This document shows positions 1 through 7,064 of a DNA stretch of 13,647 nucleotides, one piece after another. The stretch comes from Gemmatimonadota bacterium. Its GTDB lineage: Bacteria; Gemmatimonadota; Gemmatimonadetes; Longimicrobiales; UBA6960. Location: the NCBI GenBank assembly GCA_019347995.1, contig JAHWKH010000022.1, forward strand, positions 1 to 13,647, given 5' to 3'. The position numbers and the translations under genes are program-made. The notes under the pieces were generated by a model. The model searched no databases, had not been told where the DNA came from, and worked only from the letters and a program-made list of their open reading frames with translations. Numbering within the stretch: the stretch's first letter is position 1; each line of letters begins with the position of its first letter.

Positions 1-179
1 TCGATGGCCTGGGCCCGGGTCCTGGCGTGGAGGCTGGCGAACATGGAGCGCGCCTGCCGCACCGCCAGCCGGTCCTGGACGCCCCCGAACGTGGTCAGGG
101 CGATGCGGGTGAGGATCACGCCGATCGTGAGGACGATCACGACCTCGATCAGGGTGAATCCATTGCTGGACAGCCGCAT
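1..179 (-). CDS. FimT/GspH-like pseudopilin, 5' part only
   Basis: The first 59 codons of a pilin-like protein that runs off the left edge of the window. The leader MRLSSNG is followed by FTLIEVVIVLTIGVILTRIALTTF, with Phe at +1 and Glu at +5. An amphipathic stretch then reads GGVQDRLAVRQARSMFASLHARTRAQA, the FimT/GspH style N-terminal helix. The ATG at 179 gives a seven-residue leader; an in-frame ATG at 194 would add MRTDA and is also possible. Neither start has a convincing SD. A gap of 170 bases separates it from the PilX-like gene, unlike the overlapping genes before it, so it may be transcribed separately. The product class is clear; the exact subunit is not. Confidence 0.8.
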   Translation of the reverse strand, partial: MRLSSNGFTLIEVVIVLTIGVILTRIALTTFGGVQDRLAVRQARSMFASLHARTRAQAI

Positions 180-224
180 GGCGTCCGTTCGCATCGGTGG
201 GGGCGGTGTCTGGGGGCGGCCCGG

Positions 225-240
225 TACCAGTTCCATGCCA
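225..240 (-). promoter_or_regulatory. Possible sigma-54 promoter before the left-edge pilin
   Basis: The minus strand reads TGGCATGGAACTGGTA. It matches the -24 half almost perfectly and keeps the ten-base spacing, but has GT where the -12 GC should be. It lies in the 170-base gap between the PilX-like gene and the next pseudopilin, so the latter may have its own promoter. The -12 mismatch makes this tentative. Confidence 0.3.
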
Positions 241-349
241 CCTGGAAAGCCAATAATGGCGGGGATGATCCCGGAGGGAAAGCTTCGCGGGACGCACTTC
301 CGTGCCGGCGTCGGCAAAGAGTACCCGGCCTGTCGCGGGAACGGGGGGA

Positions 350-1354
350 TCAGAGCGGTCGGAGCCAGGGACCCTCGGGAAGAAGGAGGGGCGCCCGCAG
401 CGCTCCGGCGTCCGCCAGGGCCAGGTAGACGGCGCAGGGATCGGCCTCCACGGCCGAGGCGGGGTCGGCCGCGACCCTCCCCGCGGAGATGATGCGGCCG
501 TGGACACGCGCGCCCGCCTCCAGGGTCACGCCCCCGCCGACCAGCACGAGGCCATGATAGAGCGCTCCCCGCAGCACCAGGTCCCCCGCCACCGCCAGCA
601 CCCCCTGCCCCTCTCCGCCGTCCACGACGAGATCGCCGTCCGCGGCCGCGAAGGGACGGCGGCCCGCGCAGGGATGGCCAGGGTCGGATGGGGCGCCCCA
701 GTTCAAAGGATCCGACGACGGGCAGGTCCACGGATCGGCCCCCGGCCCGGGGCTGACGACCCCGGAGACGTGGATGGCCGCGCGCGCCAGGAGGCTGTCG
801 GCGACGAGGAGCCCGAGGCCCGGCGGCTCCGTCGCCGCCAGGACTCCCGTGGGCGCCCCCGGCGTCTGGACGGCCTCGAGGGCCTCGCACCCGTCACGAG
901 CCGCCGGTCCGGATCCGCCGACGCCCCCGTACGCCGCTTCGCCTCCGACGATCGTCCCTCCTCCGTCCGACATGGCGGCGCGCCACGCCGGGTCGAGGGT
1001 CCAGACCAGGAGCCCCGCCGACGACGCCTCGAACCCCACCACCTCGCCGCTGAGCAGGTGCAGCTCCGGCGCGAGCCGTTCCAGGTGGAGTCGCAGGGGC
1101 ACGGCCGAAGGTGCGGTGCCCTCCGGAGCCGCCAGGAGCGCGCGGGATCCGACCGCGACGAGGGGGAGCGTATCGCCGCTCCGCGCCACGGCCAGGAGCG
1201 TCCCGCGCACGGCCAGCTCCCGCGCCAGGAGGGTGGCGGCGAGACGCGACGCGCCCTCCTCGCTTCGCGCCATGAGCAGCGCGCCGTGGGCCAGCCCGGT
1301 GAGCGCGAGCAGGAGGAGCAGCGCCAGCGGGACGGCGAAGCCCCGGGCGCTCAC
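350..1354 (-). CDS. pilX: PilX-like pseudopilin with repetitive beta-rich C-terminus
   Basis: Protein of 334 residues starting at a GTG that overlaps the pilW stop. VSARG is followed by FAVPLALLLLLALTGLAHGALLMAR, a pilin-like hydrophobic helix that lacks Glu at +5 (Leu instead), as PilX/GspK-type subunits often do. The middle region has four cysteines in the whole protein (156, 211, 229, 307) and may be disulfide-bonded. Residues 239-290 hold short repeating hydrophobic strands with Gly turns (GDLVVDGG, GVLAVAGDLVL, GLVLVGGGVTLEAGARVHGRI), resembling a bactofilin-like beta helix. In Pseudomonas and Neisseria PilX acts in pilus initiation and cell-cell contact. It is much longer than classical PilX (about 160-200 residues). 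This C-terminal extension may be the surface-exposed part. Confidence 0.78.
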   Translation of the reverse strand: MSARGFAVPLALLLLLALTGLAHGALLMARSEEGASRLAATLLARELAVRGTLLAVARSGDTLPLVAVGSRALLAAPEGTAPSAVPLRLHLERLAPELHLLSGEVVGFEASSAGLLVWTLDPAWRAAMSDGGGTIVGGEAAYGGVGGSGPAARDGCEALEAVQTPGAPTGVLAATEPPGLGLLVADSLLARAAIHVSGVVSPGPGADPWTCPSSDPLNWGAPSDPGHPCAGRRPFAAADGDLVVDGGEGQGVLAVAGDLVLRGALYHGLVLVGGGVTLEAGARVHGRIISAGRVAADPASAVEADPCAVYLALADAGALRAPLLLPEGPWLRPL

Positions 1355-2070
1355 GTGGCGCCGCCGTCCCACGTCCGCAGGGTCCGCTCCCACGAAGCCC
1401 GGACCGGAGCGGCGGGGCGGCGAGCGGGGATCCGCACACGCAGCTCGATCCCGGTCCCGCGGGGCGTCAGATGCGAGCCCGCGCCATCCAGCACCTCCGG
1501 AGTCAGCGGCTGGCGGCCCGCCGCGCCCCGGCGGTAGCGGAGCGCCCCGTCGGCCAGGTGATAGCTGCCGCGCTCGTAGACGCGCAGAAGGACGGCGCCC
1601 GGTGCCGGGCCTCCCAGCCGCCAGTGCTCCCAGGAGCCGTCCTCGCCGGACGCGCAGTCGGCCGTCCCCTCCACGGCCAGCAGGTCGAGGCTCCGCCAAC
1701 CGCCGTCGCCCTGCAGCACCAGCACCGAGTCCTTGCCGGGCTCGGGCCGCCGCATCCCGTCGTGGCGTACGCGCACGAGGCCGTCGTCCCCGTCGCCGTC
1801 GCACACACGAGCGGTGCCCCGGAACGCACGCAGGGCGATGGAATCGCCGGCGGCGGGGGTACGGTCGCGACCCGGCACGGACAGGGCCAGCTCCTCCCGG
1901 AGGATCCACCACGCGGCGCGCTCCGTGGCCAGCGCCTCCGCCGCCTCCTCCAGGGCCGCCGCCGCCCGCCCCGACCGCGCCGTCACGACCCATGTGAGCT
2001 CCACGACCAGGAACAGGAGGAGCAGCGTCACCAGGGTCTCCACCACCGTGACGCCCCGCCGCCCCGTCAC
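1351..2070 (-). CDS. pilW: PilW/GspJ-like minor pseudopilin
   Basis: Pseudopilin of 239 residues starting at a GTG that overlaps the pilV stop. The leader VTGRRG precedes VTVVETLVTLLLLFLVVELTWVV, with Val at +1 and Glu at +5 (residue 11). Residues 32-62 continue the long N-terminal helix. The globular part has beta strands and two cysteines (C90 and C139) that could form a disulfide after export. It ends in RVRIPARRPAAPVRASWERTLRTW, similar to the closing strand of PilW-type proteins. Its length suits PilW/GspJ. It overlaps the next gene in GTGA. The assignment rests on the N-terminus, the size and its place between PilV- and PilX-like genes, as in fimU-pilV-pilW-pilX clusters. Confidence 0.82.
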   Translation of the reverse strand: MTGRRGVTVVETLVTLLLLFLVVELTWVVTARSGRAAAALEEAAEALATERAAWWILREELALSVPGRDRTPAAGDSIALRAFRGTARVCDGDGDDGLVRVRHDGMRRPEPGKDSVLVLQGDGGWRSLDLLAVEGTADCASGEDGSWEHWRLGGPAPGAVLLRVYERGSYHLADGALRYRRGAAGRQPLTPEVLDGAGSHLTPRGTGIELRVRIPARRPAAPVRASWERTLRTWDGGAT

Positions 2071-2390
2071 GGCGCCCACGGAACGGTGACGTCGACGATC
2101 GACCGATCGCCCGTCCGGGCCGTGAGGCGCCAGCCCGGCCCCACCCGCTCCCAGCGCAGCCGGTAGCCCGGCCGCTCCACCTCGGAGTCGCCGGCCCCGG
2201 GCGTGGTCAGGAGGGAGTCGGCCAGCGCCGCGGCGTCCGCCGCCGCCCGCTCCAGCCGCGCCGCGTCGGCCATCGTCCGGGCGGCCAGCAGGAGCGTCCC
2301 CGCGGCGGCCAGCATCCCCACCTCCAGGATGGCCAGCGCCACCAGCACCTCGACGAGGCTGAAGCCCGCCGCGGCCGCCCGCCGCGTCAT
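2067..2390 (-). CDS. pilV: PilV/GspI-like minor pseudopilin
   Basis: Small pseudopilin of 107 residues. The leader MTRRAAAAG precedes FSLVEVLVALAILEVGMLAAAG, with Phe at +1 and Glu at +5. The 'FSLVEVLVALAIL' core is the hallmark of PilV/GspI. A helical stretch (about 30-60) leads to a short beta-rich end (YRLRWERVGPGWRLTAR ... IVDVTVPWAP). It overlaps the preceding gene by ATGA and the next by GTGA, so its translation is coupled on both sides. It is expected to join FimT-, PilW- and PilX-like proteins in the tip/initiation complex of the type IV pilus. The head domain is small even for the family. Confidence 0.85.
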   Translation of the reverse strand: MTRRAAAAGFSLVEVLVALAILEVGMLAAAGTLLLAARTMADAARLERAAADAAALADSLLTTPGAGDSEVERPGYRLRWERVGPGWRLTARTGDRSIVDVTVPWAP

Positions 2391-2815
2391 CGCCGCTCGA
2401 CACGGCCGTACGCCGCCACGACGAGGGTGGTGGACGCGCTTCCCCGGGTCAGATCGAGCGTGCGGCTGGCCCGCCGCCCGATCCCCAGCGCGTCGAAGAG
2501 GAGGCTGACGTCGTCCTCCGTCCCCGCGATGGAGAGCGAGACGCCGAACACCCCGGGCAGGTCGAGTGTGGATCGCGTCGCGCCTCCCGCCTCCACCCAC
2601 ACCCGGCCGTCCGCCGCCCGCAGCCGCAGGCACGCGCCCCCGTGGAGGCGGGCCTCGCTCCGGGCCAGGGCGAAGAGACCCACCACCGCCTCCCGGGCCC
2701 CGGCCACCGCGGCGCGGTCCACCTGCCGGCGCGCCGGCGCGACCATGGTCGCGCCGCCGAGCCCCAGGAGGAGGAGCACGACGGTGAGCTCGAGGAGGGT
2801 GTGGCCGCGGGTCAT
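2387..2815 (-). CDS. FimT/GspH-like minor pseudopilin
   Basis: Pseudopilin of 142 residues, first in the minor-pilin run. A very short leader MTRG is followed by HTLLELTVVLLLLGLGGA, with Glu at mature +5. The residue after the cleavage Gly is His, unusual where Phe is typical. The rest is a mixed alpha/beta head with the GspH/FimT feel (REAVVGLFALARSEARLHGGACLRL ..., then beta strands to VVAAYGRVERR). In Pseudomonas the FimU/FimT subunit heads the priming complex of minor pilins that starts pilus assembly. The stop overlaps the pilV-like start in ATGA. No strong SD precedes the ATG at 2815, so translation may depend on the upstream gene, 66 bases away. Expression may therefore follow the riboswitch. 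Confidence 0.83.
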   Translation of the reverse strand: MTRGHTLLELTVVLLLLGLGGATMVAPARRQVDRAAVAGAREAVVGLFALARSEARLHGGACLRLRAADGRVWVEAGGATRSTLDLPGVFGVSLSIAGTEDDVSLLFDALGIGRRASRTLDLTRGSASTTLVVAAYGRVERR

Positions 2816-2881
2816 GGGGATACGCTCGTCCCGGGCCGGGGGCGCGGCGATGGCGGCGGGGGACGACCGTGGAGCAGGCCG

Positions 2882-3700
2882 CTACGTCACCTGCGCCTGT
2901 CCCGATGCCGGTCGCGCGGCCCGCCTCGCCGCCGGAGACGCCGCTCGAGCAGCCGTCCGGGCCGGGAGGCCGAGGACGATCTCTCCGTTGGCGTCGCCGG
3001 CCATGAAGGGGACCCAGTGGGCCGCCGCCAGGCGCGTGGCCTCCTCGGTCACGTCCATCCACAGCGCCACCCACGACGTGTTCAGCATGAGGTTGGGCAG
3101 GCGCAGCGGCCCCCGTGGAGTGAACTGGACCGCTTCGGTGAACGCGATCAAGCGATGCCCCCCGCCGTCCGCGATGGCGCTGGAGCGCCCGGTGAGGACG
3201 TGGCCGTCCACCGTGCGCAGCGCGTACGTCCTGAGGGGACCGGAGCGCTGCTTCACCACGTCCATGGCCGAGGGGCTGTGGCTCCGGAAGTCGAACGCGA
3301 GCCGGACGCGACGGGGGTCCAGGACCATCGACGGAACCGACCGCCCGGCCCTCAGGCCCTTCAGGAAGTCCGGAATCGACTCGTGCGACCGGGGCATGAG
3401 CGCCACGATGCGCCCCCGCGGCGCGCCGAACGGTCCCTTGAGCGGGGGGCGGGGCGGGTTCTCCAGGTAGCTGGCCAGGGATTCGCGGGCGTAGGGAATC
3501 CCCGGGAGGCCATGGCTCTGGAACGGGAGGGCCGCCAGGACCGGCGTCGCCATCCCCTCCAGCCGGAATCCGACCAGCTCCTGGAACACCTCGCCGTCGT
3601 CGGCTCCCAGGAAGACCGTCTCGGCATCCTTCACGGCGATGAAACCGTCGCGCACCCGCGCCAGGTGCTCCCGCATGTGCTCGATGTGAAGCTCCGACAT
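2882..3700 (-). CDS. Unrecognised 272-residue protein under riboswitch control
   Basis: I do not recognise this family. The ATG at 3700 is chosen because the GGAG six bases upstream and the riboswitch occupy the upstream part of the open frame (to 3823). No signal peptide or TM segment is visible, so it is probably cytoplasmic. Residues 1-50 look mixed helix/strand (LARVRDGFIAVKDAETVFLG). Residues about 85-100 are Pro/Gly-rich. Residues 125-235 look beta-rich (VRLAFDFRSH, RTYALRTVDGHVLTGRSSAI, FTEAVQFTPRGPLRLPNLML, WVALWMDVTEE). The tail from about 240 is Ala/Arg-rich and probably disordered. No PilZ RxxxR plus DxSxxG pair and no GGDEF or EAL signature is seen. It heads the minor-pilin operon, with the next gene starting 66 bases downstream, so it may be a pilus assembly or motility regulator. 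That is inference from position only. Confidence 0.75.
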   Translation of the reverse strand: MSELHIEHMREHLARVRDGFIAVKDAETVFLGADDGEVFQELVGFRLEGMATPVLAALPFQSHGLPGIPYARESLASYLENPPRPPLKGPFGAPRGRIVALMPRSHESIPDFLKGLRAGRSVPSMVLDPRRVRLAFDFRSHSPSAMDVVKQRSGPLRTYALRTVDGHVLTGRSSAIADGGGHRLIAFTEAVQFTPRGPLRLPNLMLNTSWVALWMDVTEEATRLAAAHWVPFMAGDANGEIVLGLPARTAARAASPAARRAARPASGQAQVT

Positions 3701-3701
3701 C

Positions 3702-3729
3702 GACGTCTCCGTCACGTTTGTCCGGACGG
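3702..3729 (-). promoter_or_regulatory. Expression platform: alternative hairpins over the Shine-Dalgarno
   Basis: The SD GGAG (3710-3707) lies six bases before the ATG. It is inside a hairpin GACG-GAGA-CGUC (3713-3702) with a GNRA loop. An upstream CCGUC (3729-3725) can instead pair with GACGG (3713-3709), which covers the first two SD bases. The two stems exclude each other, a typical design for translational control by the riboswitch 25 bases upstream. There is no intrinsic terminator in this leader, which fits translation rather than transcription control. Confidence 0.5.
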
Positions 3730-3753
3730 CACGAAGGCCGCCGGCGACCACGA

Positions 3754-3866
3754 GGGATCGCTGGCGGCCCGGCAGGCGTGGCGCGGCGGGAGCCGGCGCG
3801 GTAGCCCCGTGACTCTGCGTCACCGCCTTTCGGCGGCTTTGCTCTGATCAGCGAAGAAGTGATCCC
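3754..3866 (-). promoter_or_regulatory. GEMM-I cyclic dinucleotide riboswitch, A20 variant
   Basis: RNA aptamer in the leader of the 272-residue gene. P1 pairs UCGCUG (3854-3849) with CAGCGA (3763-3758), and GGGA/UCCC can extend it. The signature AGAGCAAA (3845-3838) leads into P2, CCGCC-GAAA-GGCGG (3836-3823), with the GNRA tetraloop of the family. The junction GACGCA (3821-3816) follows, its A matching Vc2 A47. P3 folds as CGG-GGC, GCGC and GGC with complementary 3' strands down to CCG near 3770, leaving a UACC/CAC internal loop as tetraloop receptor. The C matching Vc2 C92 is present in GGGCCGCC. The ligand-contact base matching G20 is A (3843). G20 binds c-di-GMP in Vc2; A20 marks GEMM-Ib switches that bind 3',3'-cGAMP. 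The junction AGAG differs from the usual AAAG at one base. Family call is strong; ligand is inferred. Confidence 0.85.
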
Positions 3867-3880
3867 AATATGTCACGGTC

Positions 3881-3896
3881 GGCGGGACGCGCGCCA
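3881..3896 (-). promoter_or_regulatory. Possible sigma-54 promoter before the riboswitch
   Basis: The minus strand reads TGGCGCGCGTCCCGCC, with GG (3895-3894) and GC (3883-3882) exactly ten bases apart. It fits the -24 half well (TGGC-CG) and the -12 half poorly. Transcription would start near 3870, just ahead of the riboswitch's outer stem, which is the right place. An alternative is a sigma-70 -10 box such as CATATT at 3872-3867, but no -35 is visible. GG-N10-GC is not rare in GC-rich DNA. Confidence 0.35.
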
Positions 3897-3913
3897 CATC
3901 GACGCGGGTCGGC

Positions 3914-3952
3914 GACGGCTCCGGAACGGGAAGACCGGGCGAGGAGGCCGTC
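3914..3952 (-). terminator. Imperfect hairpin at the end of the NtrC-like gene
   Basis: On the minus strand GACGG(C)CTCC, starting within the stop codon, can pair with GGAGCCGTC about 20 bases later. That gives nine pairs with one bulged C. There is no T-run after it. It is a weak candidate for a transcript end between the two-component genes and the riboswitch-led operon. Confidence 0.3.
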
Positions 3953-5305
3953 AGGACAGGTTGTAGTCCTGGATCTTGTAGCGCAGCGCCCGGGGGGAGA
4001 GCTCGAGCAGCTCCGCGGCGGCGGTCTTGTTGCCGCCCGTCCGCTCCAGGGCCTTCTGGATGAGGTACTTCTCCAGGTCGGCGGTCTGCCGCTTCACCGA
4101 GAGGTCGTCCGAGCTCATGGGTCCCGCCACCGACTCCGGCGTCGGGACGCGCACGCCCTCGGGAAGATCGTCCGCCGTGATGCGCGGCCCCTCCGTGAGG
4201 ACCAGCGCCCGCTCCAGGACGTTCTCGAGCTCGCGGATGTTCCCGGGCCACGGATAGGTGAGGAGCACCTCCATGGCGGCCGGCTCGATCCCCTCCACGG
4301 ACACGCCCAGCCGCCGCACGTGGCGCTCCATGAGGAAGCGCGCCAGCTCGGGAATCTCCTCGGCGCGCTCGCGCAGGGGAGGAAGATGGATGGGCACCAC
4401 GGCCAACCGGTAGTACAGGTCCTCCCGGAACGCCGCGTCGCGCACCGCCGCCTTCAGATCCTTGTTGGTGGCGGCCACCACCCTCACGTCCACGTGCCGG
4501 GTCTCCGTGCCGCCGACCCGCCGGACCTCTCCCTCCTGGAGCGAGCGGAGCAGCTTCACCTGGAGCTGGGTCGGAAGCTCGCCCACCTCGTCCAGGAACA
4601 GCGTGCCCCCGTCGGCCGCCCGGGCCTTGCCCTCGGTCACGCGGTCGGCGCCGGTGAAGGCCCCCCGCTCGTGGCCGAACAGCTCGTTCTCGATCAGCCC
4701 CTCGGGGAGCGCCGCGCAGTCGACGGTCACGAACGGCCCGTCCCGCCGCTCTCCCGGTGGATGAGCCGCGCCACGAGCTCCTTGCCCGTGCCGCTGGCGC
4801 CCGTGATGAGCACCGGCGTGTCGTGGCGCGCGACCTTCCTCGCCACCTCCAGCGCCTTCACCATGGAGGGCGAGCGGGCGACGATGTCGCCGAAGCGCGC
4901 GTCGGCCCGGACCTCCTCGCGAAGCCGTCCGACCTCGCGGCGCAGCCGCTCCCGCTCCTCGGCCTTCTTCAGGGTGAGGAGGACCTCCTCGGCGCCGAAC
5001 GGCTTGGGCACGTAGTCGTAGGCGCCCTTCTTCATGGCTTCCACGGCCAAGTCGACGCTGCCGTACGCGGTCATGACCAGGACCAGCGCCTCGCCGCCGT
5101 CGGAGCGGTACCGCTCCAGGAACGCGAGCCCGTCCACCCGGGGCATGCGTACGTCGCACAGGATGATGTCGGGGACGGCCTGCTTGGCCGTGGCGAGCCC
5201 CTCCTCCCCGTCGGATGCGGTCAGCACTTCGTAGCCGGCGTCCTCCAGGACCAGGCTGACGGATTTCCGCAGCCCGGCGTCGTCGTCCACGATCAGGACC
5301 TTCAC
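3951..5305 (-). pseudogene. NtrC-like sigma-54 response regulator split by a one-base frameshift
   Basis: Activator that would be about 451 residues if read through. Part one (GTG at 5305 to a stop at 4727) has the receiver with D51, T79 and K101, then the start of the AAA+ domain with Walker A GASGTGKE (169-176) and LIHRES. Part two, in another frame from about 4747, continues [25 protein letters not shown], the contact loop GAFTGA, Walker [24 protein letters not shown] and a Fis-type helix-turn-helix ([19 protein letters not shown]). Adding one base between 4748 and 4742 restores the frame. Neither half is a working ATPase, because Walker A is in one and Walker B in the other. Everything else is well conserved, so this is either a recent mutation or a sequencing error. 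The GTG overlaps the kinase stop by four bases. It would be the kinase's output regulator. Confidence 0.85.
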
Positions 5306-6588
5306 GCCTCGCCTCCCTCGGATTCCGCGATGAGCGCGGCCGGATCCCCGGCCGCGCCCGGAGGAACGGCCGGCAGCCGGATGGTGAAGACGGCGCCGCC
5401 TCCGGGCGCGTCCGTCGCTTCGATGCGTCCTCCCATGCCTTCGATCAGCCGGGCGCAGATGGCGAGACCCAGCCCCGTCCCCTTGCCCGGCTCCTTGGTC
5501 GTGTAGAACGGGTCGAAGACCCGCTCCGCGTCGCCGGCGCCCAGGCCGGGCCCGTTGTCCTGGACCACGATCGCCACCACGCGCTTCGCCGTGAACAGGT
5601 CCACCTGCCCCACATCGTCGTCGCGGGATACCCGCCGGCGGTGCATGTAGTCGATCCCGGGGGGGTCGCCCTCCCGCCGCCGCGGCATCCTGTGCACGTC
5701 GCCGGGCTCGGAGCGGACCGTCACCGTCAGCCGGGCGTTCTCCGTGCCCTCCAGGGCGTCCACCGCGTTCAGGACGAGGTTGACCATCACCTGCTCGAGA
5801 CGGTGCGCCAGCGTGACCACGGGGGGAGCGTCGGCCTCCAGGTGCCAGCGGTGCTCCACGTCGTCCAGCCGCCCCTGGGCCACCAGGAGGTCGCGCACCC
5901 GCTCGACCACCTCCGCCGGCGCCACGGGTCCCGACGCCTCGTTGCGGGGGCGCGCGTAGTCCAGCAGGCTCCGGACGATGCGATCGATGCGCCGCGTCTC
6001 GTCCCGCACCCGGTCCAGGAGCTCCGTGTCGCCGCCCTCCCGCTCGGTCCGTCCGCGGGCGACGTCCAGGTAGGCGAACACGGCACCCAGCGGATTGCCC
6101 ACCTCGTGTGCGATGCCGGCCGCCAGCGTACCCACCGACGCCATGCGCGCGGCCTGCACCACCTGGCTTCGCGCGTCGACGAGCTCCCGGTTCGTATGCT
6201 CCAGGCTCTCGATGTTGCGCGCGAGCCGCTCCTGGTCGCGAATGAGCCGGTCGGCCATGGCGTTCACGTTCTCCTCGATGGCGGTCAGCTCGGGTCCGCC
6301 TCCGGCCGCCACCCGGTGCCGGTAGTCGCCCTCGGCGATGCGGCGCACGTCCGCCACCATCCTCTCCACGGGAGCCAGCAGGTGGCGTCGCAGGATCCAG
6401 CTCCCGAAGCCGAAGATGATGCCCAGGTCGGCGGCCACGAGAAGGACCACGAACAGGGTCGCCTCGGCGGGCGTGTCCAGGAACGGCATGAGGGTGAAGA
6501 GCCCCAGGACGGCGAGCAGCACCGCGACGCCGAAGAGGAGCGAGAAGGAGACCAGCAGCTCGCGACGGAGCGGACTCGAAGAGGTCAT
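5302..6588 (-). CDS. HAMP sensor histidine kinase, partner of the split NtrC-like regulator
   Basis: Membrane kinase of 428 residues. Two TM segments (about 12-34 and 44-66) enclose only some ten external residues, so there is no periplasmic sensor domain. A HAMP linker (about 66-118) and a coiled coil lead to HisKA with the phosphoacceptor at H161 (AHEVGNP). The N-box asparagine is N274, the G1 box is DNGPG at 344-348 and the G2 box GKGTGLGL begins near 369. Between the N-box and G1 is a charged insert of about 45 residues (292-335), rich in Arg and Asp, longer than usual for ZraS/AtoS-type kinases. The ATG at 6588 is taken because the frame before it is Pro/Ala/Arg-rich and runs into the pilin stop; no good SD is visible. 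The stop overlaps the regulator start in GTGA. The signal sensed is unknown. Confidence 0.87.
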   Translation of the reverse strand: MTSSSPLRRELLVSFSLLFGVAVLLAVLGLFTLMPFLDTPAEATLFVVLLVAADLGIIFGFGSWILRRHLLAPVERMVADVRRIAEGDYRHRVAAGGGPELTAIEENVNAMADRLIRDQERLARNIESLEHTNRELVDARSQVVQAARMASVGTLAAGIAHEVGNPLGAVFAYLDVARGRTEREGGDTELLDRVRDETRRIDRIVRSLLDYARPRNEASGPVAPAEVVERVRDLLVAQGRLDDVEHRWHLEADAPPVVTLAHRLEQVMVNLVLNAVDALEGTENARLTVTVRSEPGDVHRMPRRREGDPPGIDYMHRRRVSRDDDVGQVDLFTAKRVVAIVVQDNGPGLGAGDAERVFDPFYTTKEPGKGTGLGLAICARLIEGMGGRIEATDAPGGGAVFTIRLPAVPPGAAGDPAALIAESEGGEA

Positions 6589-6628
6589 GCGCGGGTCCGG
6601 CGCACGCGCCCGGGCGGGCGCGGGGAGA

Positions 6629-7027
6629 TCAGAAGCTGCAGGCGATGACGCCGGGGACCGTGGCGGGATCGCCACCGGCGGGCGCCGCGTTGCCATGGTA
6701 CAGCCCACACTGCTCGGAGGCGATACCGGCGTGGCTCGCGGTGGCCGCCCAACCCTGCCCGGTGCCCTCGTTGATGGTCAGCGTCACGCCCTCGCTCTCC
6801 ACGGCCTTCAGGTCCGCGAGGACGGTGTGGTAGGTATAGTGGGTGTTGTGGTAGAGCTCCTGGGCGGCGGCCAGGTTCTTGAGATCGGCCATCATCGAGG
6901 AGCGGAAGGCCTTCTCCCGCGTCGAGCTGAACTTGGGAATGGCGATGGCCGCCAGGATCCCGATGATCACCACGACGATCAACAGCTCGATCAGCGTGAA
7001 GCCGTGTCGGTCGCGTGTCCTGGTCAT
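6629..7027 (-). CDS. Second type IV pilin, PilA paralogue
   Basis: Prepilin of 132 residues with a 9-residue leader (MTRTRDRHG), cleavage before F10 and Glu at mature +5. The N-terminal helix GFTLIELLIVVVIIGILAAI matches the upstream PilA. The following IPKFS-TREKA, the ADLKNLA stretch and GWAATASH are also shared, which points to tandem duplication. C107 and C130 form the expected disulfide pair. The C-terminal half is otherwise diverged, so the two subunits need not be interchangeable. The ATG at 7027 gives the only sensible leader, but its ribosome binding site is poor, unlike pilA's AGGAG. Together with the hairpin upstream this suggests lower expression. It could be an alternative major subunit or a minor pilin. 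The kinase gene follows 40 bases downstream. Confidence 0.9.
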   Translation of the reverse strand: MTRTRDRHGFTLIELLIVVVIIGILAAIAIPKFSSTREKAFRSSMMADLKNLAAAQELYHNTHYTYHTVLADLKAVESEGVTLTINEGTGQGWAATASHAGIASEQCGLYHGNAAPAGGDPATVPGVIACSF

Positions 7028-7064
7028 GGTCGGAATCCGGTTTGTTGGGGGGGCCTCGAAGCAG

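Noticed and set aside
294..310. GGCACGGAAGTGC on the minus strand as a sigma-54 promoter
   Set aside because: GG and GC are nine bases apart, not ten. The spacing is strict for sigma-54.
280..345. GACGCA and GGCAAAG words on the plus strand resembling a second GEMM riboswitch
   Set aside because: The words are in the wrong order, the needed P2 stem does not form, and the strand is opposite to all genes.
302..1537. Long plus-strand open frame (411 codons) opposite the PilX- and PilW-like genes
   Set aside because: Arg/Pro/Gly-rich composition with no domain, and fully antisense to well-supported overlapping genes. High-GC codon bias opens such frames.
3701..3823. N-terminal extension of the 272-residue protein back to 3823
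   Set aside because: This stretch is occupied by the riboswitch and expression platform. Ala/Pro-rich filler would be encoded there, and a good SD precedes the ATG at 3700.
3820..4251. 143-codon minus-strand frame overlapping the end of the NtrC-like gene
   Set aside because: Shadow frame of the NtrC-like C-terminal region. It has no domain, and the Fis-type helix-turn-helix is in the other frame.
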